Positions 58,703 to 64,000 of a stretch of DNA of 64,000 nt are shown here, in pieces. The position numbers were made by a program, and so were the translations under genes. This stretch comes from Agriterribacter humi (GTDB lineage Bacteria > Bacteroidota > Bacteroidia > Chitinophagales > Chitinophagaceae): positions 62,001 to 126,000 of the forward strand of contig NZ_VOHQ01000008.1 of assembly GCF_009192765.1 (NCBI RefSeq), read 5' to 3'. Position 1 is the first letter of the stretch. Each line of letters opens with the position of its first letter. Below the pieces are notes generated by a model. The model did no database searches. It saw nothing but the letters and a program-made list of their open reading frames with translations, and had not been told where the DNA came from.

Positions 58703-61012
58703 ATGAAAAAAGTTATATTATTTGTTTTGTTCGGCTGTATTACATCTGTTTCCATGGCCCAAATGGTAACAAAAGTAACCGATCCTGTAGACTGGGTAAA
58801 TCCTTTAATGGGTACAGACTCCAAACACAGCCTGTCTAACGGCAATACCTACCCTTCCATCGCTTTGCCCTGGGGTATGAATGTGTGGACGCCGCAAACC
58901 GGCAAAATGGGCGATGGCTGGCAATACCAGTACAGCGCCGATAAAATAAGAGGGTTTAAGCAAACACACCAGCCCTCGCCCTGGATGAACGATTACGGGC
59001 AGTTCAGCATCATGCCGGTAACCGGTTCATTGCGGTTTAAAGAAGATGACCGCGCCAGTTGGTTTAGCCATAAGTCGGAAACGGTAATGCCTTACTATTA
59101 CAGCGTATATCTTGCCGATTATGATGTTACCACCGAAATAACACCAACAGAAAGAGCCGCCCGGTTCCGGTTTACGTTTCCCAAAACCGACAGTGCATTT
59201 GTAGTGGTGGATGCTTTTGATAAAGGCTCCTATGTAAAGATCATCCCGGCTCAGCATAAGATCATTGGTTATTCCACCCGGAACAGCGGGGGAGTGCCTG
59301 ATAATTTAAAAAACTATTTCGTTATTGAGTTCGATCATCCTTTCAGTAATGTAGCCACTTTTAACGGGGATAACCTGGATCTTACCCGCATGGAAGTGGA
59401 AGACAATCATGCCGGCGCGGTAGTGTCGTTCAAAATTTTTAACAAAGGAGAACGTGTTAACGCAAAAGTAGCTTCCTCATTTATCAGCTATGAACAGGCA
59501 GAGCTCAATTTACAGGAGATTGGCAATAATCCTTTTGAAACGGTTAAACAAAATGGACGCGACACCTGGAACAATACGCTCAGCCGTATTCTGGTGGAAG
59601 GCGGAACCGTAGACCAGATGCGTACTTTTTACTCTACCTTATACCGTATGGTTTTTTTTCCCAACAAGCTGTATGAAAAAGATGTGAATGGTAATATTGT
59701 TCATTACAGTCCGTATAATGGAAAAGTATTACCGGGCTATATGTTTGGCGGCACGGGCTTTTGGGATACTTTCAGGGCCTTATATCCTTTTCTCAACCTT
59801 ATGTTTCCTTCCATTAATAAAGAAATGCAGGAAGGTCTTATCAACGATTATAAAGAAAGTGGCTTTTTACCGGAGTGGTCGAGTCCTGGTTTGAGAAATG
59901 TAATGGTGGGCAATAATTCGGCTTCCGTGGTATCGGACGCTTATATAAAAGGCTTGCGCAATTACGATATCAACACCTTATATGAAGCTTTGCTGCATGG
60001 CGCTAATAACGAAGGTCCACTGACCGCTGTGGGAAGAAAAGGAGTTGAATATTATAACAGTCTCGGCTACGTGCCCTACGATGTAAAGATCAATGAAAAT
60101 GCAGCCCGTACGCTGGAATATGCCTACGACGACTTTACCATATATCAACTGGCAAAAGCGCTTAACCGTCCCTTGGAAGAACAGAAATTGTATGCCCGGC
60201 GGAGCCAGAATTACCGTCACCTGTTTGATCCTGAAACCAAACTCATGCGGGGAAAGAATAAGGATGGCAGTTTTCAAAAACCATTTAACCCTTTAAAGTG
60301 GGGAGATGCTTTTACGGAAGGCAATAGCTGGCATTATTCATGGAGCGTATTTCATGATGTTAAAGGACTGTCGGACCTGATGGGCGGCAGAGCGAATTTT
60401 GTAAAGATGCTTGACTCGGTATTTATAATGCCACCGTTATTTGATGACAGTTATTATGGTGGCGTTATTCACGAGATACGTGAAATGCAGATTGCCAATA
60501 TGGGTCAGTACGCACATGGCAACCAGCCCATACAGCATATGACTTACCTGTACAACTATGCAGGTGAGCCCTGGAAAACCCAATACTGGGTCAGGGAAGT
60601 CATGAACAGGATGTATAAGCCAACACCGGATGGCTATTGCGGTGATGAAGATAACGGGCAAACATCTGCATGGTATGTTTTTTCTGCGCTGGGGTTTTAT
60701 CCCGTTTGTCCGGCTACGGATCAATATGTGCTGGGTGCGCCTTTATTTAAAAAAGCCACTTTGCAGTTAGAGAATGGTAAACAGTTTGTTATCAACGCCC
60801 CCGGCAACAGCGAACTGGCCAAATATGTTCAGTCAGTGCAGCTCAATAGAAAAAAGTATGAAAACAACTGGATCGGCCATTCTGATATAGAGAAAGGCGG
60901 CAGTTTCAATGTTACGATGGGTGCCGCTCCCAATAAAGAGCGTGGCGTCAAACAAAGCAGTTATCCCTATTCTTTTTCTTCCAGTGCTGATGCGGATATA
61001 TTAAAGGAGTAA
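58703..61012 (+). CDS. GH92 family alpha-1,2-mannosidase
   Basis: 769 residues with a signal peptide (MKKVILFVLFGCITSVSMAQ). GH92 landmarks: 'VDWVNPLMGTDSKHSLSNGNTYPSIALPWGMNVWTPQTG' region (N-terminal beta-sandwich), 'GWQYQYSADKIRGFKQTHQPSPWMNDYGQFSIMPV' region, 'YMFGGTGFWDTFRALYPFL', 'LPEWSSPG', 'EGNSWHYSWSVFHDVKGL' and 'GYCGDEDNGQTSAWYVFSALGFYPVCPATDQYVLGAP', whose D-N-G-Q-T-S-A-W motif is a family hallmark. A Ca-dependent inverting exo-mannosidase, probably acting on N-glycan-like or fungal mannans. Not next to SusC/SusD genes, so not a classic PUL. Confidence 0.95.
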   Translation: MKKVILFVLFGCITSVSMAQMVTKVTDPVDWVNPLMGTDSKHSLSNGNTYPSIALPWGMNVWTPQTGKMGDGWQYQYSADKIRGFKQTHQPSPWMNDYGQFSIMPVTGSLRFKEDDRASWFSHKSETVMPYYYSVYLADYDVTTEITPTERAARFRFTFPKTDSAFVVVDAFDKGSYVKIIPAQHKIIGYSTRNSGGVPDNLKNYFVIEFDHPFSNVATFNGDNLDLTRMEVEDNHAGAVVSFKIFNKGERVNAKVASSFISYEQAELNLQEIGNNPFETVKQNGRDTWNNTLSRILVEGGTVDQMRTFYSTLYRMVFFPNKLYEKDVNGNIVHYSPYNGKVLPGYMFGGTGFWDTFRALYPFLNLMFPSINKEMQEGLINDYKESGFLPEWSSPGLRNVMVGNNSASVVSDAYIKGLRNYDINTLYEALLHGANNEGPLTAVGRKGVEYYNSLGYVPYDVKINENAARTLEYAYDDFTIYQLAKALNRPLEEQKLYARRSQNYRHLFDPETKLMRGKNKDGSFQKPFNPLKWGDAFTEGNSWHYSWSVFHDVKGLSDLMGGRANFVKMLDSVFIMPPLFDDSYYGGVIHEIREMQIANMGQYAHGNQPIQHMTYLYNYAGEPWKTQYWVREVMNRMYKPTPDGYCGDEDNGQTSAWYVFSALGFYPVCPATDQYVLGAPLFKKATLQLENGKQFVINAPGNSELAKYVQSVQLNRKKYENNWIGHSDIEKGGSFNVTMGAAPNKERGVKQSSYPYSFSSSADADILKE

Positions 61013-61039
61013 GCGGTAGCGGGTATCCGAAACGGATCA

Positions 61040-61100
61040 ATAAAATCTCAAACCGGCCTGCCGGCAGGCAGATTTGAAATTTCAAATCCCAAATCTCACC
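61040..61100. repeat. Intergenic repeat block with CCTGCCGGCAGG palindrome
   Basis: AATCTCAAACCGGCCTGCC, the palindrome CCTGCCGGCAGG, then TTTGAAATTTCAAATCCC words. Same components as the block at 26428-26558. Confidence 0.6.
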
Positions 61101-61135
61101 AGATGTTCTTACCTTAATGCAAAATTTCATAAACG

Positions 61136-62581
61136 ATGAGCCAAAAATTAAAATCAAAGTCCAAAGGTTCCCGCAGAAAATTTCTGCGCAATGCATCCCT
61201 TGCCGCAGCAGGTTATTTTATTGTACCCCGCCATGTACTGGGCAAAGGATTTGTAGCCCCCAGCGATAAATTAAATATTGCAGGTATTGGTGCAGGTGGA
61301 AAAGGAGAAAGCGATCTTCACGAATTCTCTAAAAGCCCTAATGTTAATATTGTTGCATTGGTTGACGTAGATGATCGCCAGGCTGTAAAATCAAGGCAAA
61401 GGTTCCCTAAAGCAAAATATTATAAAGATTTCAGGGAAATGCTGGCAAAAGAAAAGAACAATATTGATGCCTGTTCTGTTTCCACACCCGATCACACCCA
61501 TGCGGTTGCTACAATGGCGGCAATGCAACTGGGCAAACATGTGTACACGCAAAAGCCTTTAACACATGATATTTATGAGGCCAGGATGATTACAGAGGCG
61601 GCAAAAAAATATAAGGTTGTAACTCAAATGGGCAACCAGGGAGGTTCCGGCGATGGCGTTAGAAGGATGAAAGAACTATATGATGCGGGTTTAATTGGTG
61701 AAGTGCATAGTGTAGACTCCTGGACCAATCGTCCTGTATGGCCGCAGGGTATTGCTTCACCAACAGGCAAGTTTGATATACCAAAGGAATTAGACTGGAA
61801 TTTATGGCTGGGAACTGCCCCTATGATGGATTATAACCCCGGCTACCTGCCATTTAACTGGCGCGGATGGTGGCGTTTTGGCACAGGTGCTTTGGGCGAT
61901 ATGGCTTGTCATATCATGGATCCTATCTATAGAATTCTTCCTATTGATTATCCTACTTCCGTTGAATGTAGTGTAGCCAATAGCTGGAGTGGATTTTTCC
62001 AGGAAACCGACAATCCGGAAAGCGCTCCCGCAGCATCGGCTATCCATTTAAGTTATCCGCGTACAGACGGTAAGGGAACCATTAAAGTAAGCTGGTATGA
62101 TGGCGGTATAATGCCTGAAAGGCCGGATGAACTGGAACCGGGTGAACCATTTGGTAACTGGGACGGCGGTGTACTGTTCATAGGAACAAAGGGTAAATTA
62201 TTAGCCGATTGTTATGGCGCCAATCCAAGATTGTTACCGCTTTCTAAAAATGAAAGTGCCAAAGCCGTAAAAGAAACCATCAAACGCGTACCCGAAGGGC
62301 ATTATCTGCAATGGGTGAACGCATGTATAGCCGGTTATGGCAAAGCAGAAACCAGTTCCAATTTTGCTTATGCGGGTCCTTTCGTTGAAAGTATTCTTAT
62401 AAGTAACCTGGCGTTGCGTAGCTACAGTTTAAAGAATCCTTCCGGTAAAGGTTGGGATGATAAGTATCTTGGCAGAAAGAAACTGTTGTGGGATGCCAAA
62501 AATATGAAGATCACTAATTTTGATGAGGCCAACCAGTTCGTTAAGCGTGAATACCGCGATGGATGGAGCCTGAATGTGTAA
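61136..62581 (+). CDS. Tat-exported Gfo/Idh/MocA-family oxidoreductase
   Basis: 481 residues. Twin-arginine signal at the N-terminus (SKGSRRKFLRNASLAAAGYF). NAD(P)-binding Rossmann domain: 'LNIAGIGAGGKGESDLHEF', 'VALVDVDDRQAVKSRQRFP' and 'SVSTPDHTHAVATMAAMQLGKHVYTQKPLTH', which holds the conserved K-P dyad. The C-terminal dimer domain has 'WGTGALGDMACHIMDPIYR'-like substrate residues ('FGTGALGDMACHIMDP'). It resembles glycosyl-hydrolase-type or inositol-dehydrogenase-type exported Bacteroidota members, probably acting on sugars released by the GH92 enzyme 124 bases upstream. Own terminator. Confidence 0.92.
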   Translation: MSQKLKSKSKGSRRKFLRNASLAAAGYFIVPRHVLGKGFVAPSDKLNIAGIGAGGKGESDLHEFSKSPNVNIVALVDVDDRQAVKSRQRFPKAKYYKDFREMLAKEKNNIDACSVSTPDHTHAVATMAAMQLGKHVYTQKPLTHDIYEARMITEAAKKYKVVTQMGNQGGSGDGVRRMKELYDAGLIGEVHSVDSWTNRPVWPQGIASPTGKFDIPKELDWNLWLGTAPMMDYNPGYLPFNWRGWWRFGTGALGDMACHIMDPIYRILPIDYPTSVECSVANSWSGFFQETDNPESAPAASAIHLSYPRTDGKGTIKVSWYDGGIMPERPDELEPGEPFGNWDGGVLFIGTKGKLLADCYGANPRLLPLSKNESAKAVKETIKRVPEGHYLQWVNACIAGYGKAETSSNFAYAGPFVESILISNLALRSYSLKNPSGKGWDDKYLGRKKLLWDAKNMKITNFDEANQFVKREYRDGWSLNV

Positions 62582-62623
62582 GAAGCGGTCTGAAATTAAT
62601 TTTAATGACGCGCTTAGTTCTTT

Positions 62624-62670
62624 TGCCGCAGATTCGCAGATAAAATCTGCGAATCTGCGGCATTTTTTAT
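62624..62670 (+). terminator. Perfect 17-bp-stem intrinsic terminator
   Basis: TGCCGCAGATTCGCAGA (62624-62640), loop TAAAA, TCTGCGAATCTGCGGCA (62646-62662), then TTTTTTATT. It ends transcription of the oxidoreductase 43 bases after its stop. Confidence 0.92.
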
Positions 62671-62717
62671 TGCGGTCTTTTAATGTATTACACGGTGAAG
62701 TATCATGTGAGGTGAAA

Positions 62718-62749
62718 CAAAAAGCCCGGATAATGTACCCGGACTTTTT
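62718..62749. terminator. Second hairpin (AAAAAGCCCGG...CCGGACTTTT)
   Basis: AAAAAGCCCGG and CCGGACTTTTT pair with one mismatch. A/T tracts on both sides suit either strand. It may be a back-up terminator for the oxidoreductase. Confidence 0.55.
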
Positions 62750-62797
62750 ACCCTAAACCCTGGAGAACCGGATACCAATATAATACATTATTTTGAT

Positions 62798-62834
62798 AAA
62801 AAAAGCCCAAAGAAGATGACTCCTCCGGGCTTAC
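62798..62834 (-). terminator. Hairpin terminator reading leftward
   Basis: On the minus strand AAGCCC, an 18-base loop, GGGCTT then TTTTTTT. It is about 200 bases downstream of the esterase-like gene's stop (63030). The space between (62835-63029) shows nothing else. Confidence 0.55.
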
Positions 62835-63029
62835 ATCAATCCTTTTATCATTACAATCTTAGTCAATAAAAGCAATTATTCCGGTAAAAAACAGGGATTT
62901 ACAAGGTCGTAAGTGTAAAACCCGCAAAGCTGTAATGTATTCCTCTTATCCTATTTTACAAACTTGCACAGACTATATTTGAAACCCATAATCCAAACTC
63001 AAAAATGGAAATGCGATTAAATTTTTCAC

Positions 63030-63884
63030 CTATCTTCCAAATGCCCGGCATAAAAAATCGGGAAAGGCTTGCTGCCAGGCTTTGCTATTATTGGTAGCTC
63101 CTTTGCTATAAACCATATCGCCTTCAGTAATAAAGCTCTTATCTTCCAAAAGCTGTATAACAGCATATGTAGCAGCTGCAATATGTTCCGCATCATCTTT
63201 TGCAATATCTGTAACGCCACTGGCGCCTGCATAAAACCAGTATTGGAGGCGGGGTCGCTTTCTAGAATTTTTCAACTTTTCGTACATCATTCCCTGAGCA
63301 AGAGAGTCTAACGCGGGATTATCTTTTTCCTTTCTCGAAAAAGAACCGGAAAATACAGCCACACTGCTGACCTTGTCGGGGTGGTTCCATGCTATATCCA
63401 GCGCTGATAATCCTCCGGCGCCAAAGCCGGCAATGGCCACAGATCTAAATTTTCTTACCCCTGCCTTTTTCTTTGCATAAGGATACAGCTCATTATTGAA
63501 GAAGCTGTCGTAATGATCAGCTTTTCCGCCCGCAACTGCTTTGCCCGATTTTTCCGATACGCCATATTCCTCCAAACGGTTGCCCGCATGAACACCCACG
63601 ATTACCAATGGCAAAAGGAGTTTCTTCCTGTAAAGGCTGTCTGCGATGGCTTTTATATTCAACTGATCAAACAACTGTCCATCGTTACAAACCAGCAGGT
63701 TAATCTCCGCATTGTTATCGGGCATGGGTGTACTGATTACCGTTAGCATTACCTTGCGCTGGAGATGCCGGGAATACAATTCATCTTCCTGCTGCTTAAC
63801 TCCCTTTTTGCAGGCCGGCAGGCAGCAAAGTGTAAGCGCCAGCATGGATGCACCGTATACGTAATGCAATAAACGGGGATTCAT
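63030..63884 (-). CDS. Esterase-D/alpha-beta-hydrolase-fold lipoprotein, nucleophile lost
   Basis: 284 residues. N-terminal lipobox 'ALTLCCLPAC' with Cys25 as acceptor. The esterase (Esterase_phd/Fes-like) layout is clear: 'INLLVCNDGQLFDQLN', 'LPLVIVGVHAGNRLEEYGVS', 'FFNNELYPYAKKKAGV', 'VAIAGFGAGGLSALDIAWNHPDKVSSVAVFSGSF' region, 'PRLQYWFYAGASG' and 'KAWQQAFPDFL'. The nucleophile elbow reads G-F-G-A-G (Ser replaced by G155), and the usual late G-G-H-x-W is 'GATNNSKAW' with no His. It is therefore likely a non-catalytic carbohydrate or siderophore binder on the outer membrane. Confidence 0.85.
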   Translation of the reverse strand: MNPRLLHYVYGASMLALTLCCLPACKKGVKQQEDELYSRHLQRKVMLTVISTPMPDNNAEINLLVCNDGQLFDQLNIKAIADSLYRKKLLLPLVIVGVHAGNRLEEYGVSEKSGKAVAGGKADHYDSFFNNELYPYAKKKAGVRKFRSVAIAGFGAGGLSALDIAWNHPDKVSSVAVFSGSFSRKEKDNPALDSLAQGMMYEKLKNSRKRPRLQYWFYAGASGVTDIAKDDAEHIAAATYAVIQLLEDKSFITEGDMVYSKGATNNSKAWQQAFPDFLCRAFGR

Positions 63885-63916
63885 TTCTATTCGTTTAAAG
63901 AGATGAGGCAGGACAT

Positions 63917-63956
63917 ATAAAAAGGTGAAAGTAGTTTAATCCTTCACCTTTTTTTA
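63917..63956 (-). terminator. Intrinsic terminator of the gene entering from the right
   Basis: AAAGGTGAA and TTCACCTTT pair over nine bases around a 13-base loop, with T-runs on both strands. It lies 18-57 bases after the stop at 63974 (minus strand). Confidence 0.7.
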
Positions 63957-63973
63957 TAATAGCATAACAATCA

Positions 63974-64000
63974 TTAAGCATTCACAGCCTTATTCACCAG
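63974..64000 (-). CDS. C-terminal tip of a gene beyond the right edge
   Basis: The minus strand ends ...LVNKAVNA followed by TAA at 63974-63976, just before a good terminator. Eight residues only; family cannot be told. Confidence 0.4.
   Translation of the reverse strand: MVNKAVNA

Noticed and set aside
1-64000. tRNA, rRNA, riboswitch, insertion sequence
   Set aside because: None recognised by eye on either strand; a covariance-model and IS search would be needed to exclude diverged forms.

Overview
The window looks like a chromosomal segment of a Bacteroidota bacterium, most probably of the Chitinophagaceae. This rests on the protein families and on signals, not on a database search. Typical families are a TonB-dependent receptor, GH92 mannosidase, DUF1573 lipid/periplasm-type proteins, a ComEA-like HhH outer-membrane protein, Wzi/RemB-like and PorV-like barrels, Tat-tagged Gfo/Idh/MocA oxidoreductase, LVIVD lipoprotein and M28/S41 peptidases. 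Several intergenic regions carry TAnnTTTG-like -7 boxes, the Bacteroidota promoter signature. I see no rRNA, tRNA, CRISPR array, transposase or integrase.

Layout. 0-30 kb is mostly ordinary core and envelope genome: an ECF sigma fragment and a decayed gene at the left edge; two coupled envelope proteins; an MFS carrier; small secreted proteins; a thioredoxin-fold protein; malate dehydrogenase; a GT9 glycosyltransferase; a run of transporters (MFS, dicarboxylate symporter, APC permease) with a DedA fusion; cytidine deaminase; signal peptidase I; an NtrC-type regulator without a DNA-binding domain, coupled to an alpha/beta hydrolase; a TonB-dependent receptor; PDH E1 beta; a DeoR-type regulator; an M28 peptidase; a serine-hydrolase-fold protein that has lost its catalytic motifs; and ClpB.

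30.4-38.4 kb, between clpB and accA, is an accessory block. Four unrelated genes (S41 peptidase, a 926-residue barrel/HELTH metalloprotease-like protein, an LVIVD lipoprotein, a Tat-tagged aminotransferase) are each separated by a copy of one structured repeat. There are five copies, all in the same orientation, and the two outermost are the longest. A second repeat family brackets a toxin-antitoxin pair (42.5-43.8 kb) and again a solitary ERCC4-type nuclease (57.5-58.6 kb). These repeat-delimited cassettes are the strongest unexplained structure in the window.

38.6-47.5 kb returns to accA, dapA, a Wzi-like barrel, the TA pair, a TonB-domain protein and a 7TM histidine kinase facing its likely LuxR-type response regulator tail to tail, with the two stop codons sharing four bases.

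48.3-55.9 kb is a second accessory block, increasingly AT-rich. It holds a tightly coupled operon of an uncharacterised membrane protein, an SH3b-lysozyme-like protein, an SH3b-subtilase and a large exported alpha-helical/beta protein, followed by a protein with two alpha/beta-hydrolase domains and a C-terminal membrane anchor. The combination of a cell-wall hydrolase, a protease and lipase-like domains around a membrane scaffold suggests an uncharacterised envelope or conflict system; that function is inference. The window ends with an orphan membrane protein, the ERCC4 nuclease, GH92 mannosidase, a Tat-exported oxidoreductase and an esterase-like lipoprotein lacking its nucleophile.
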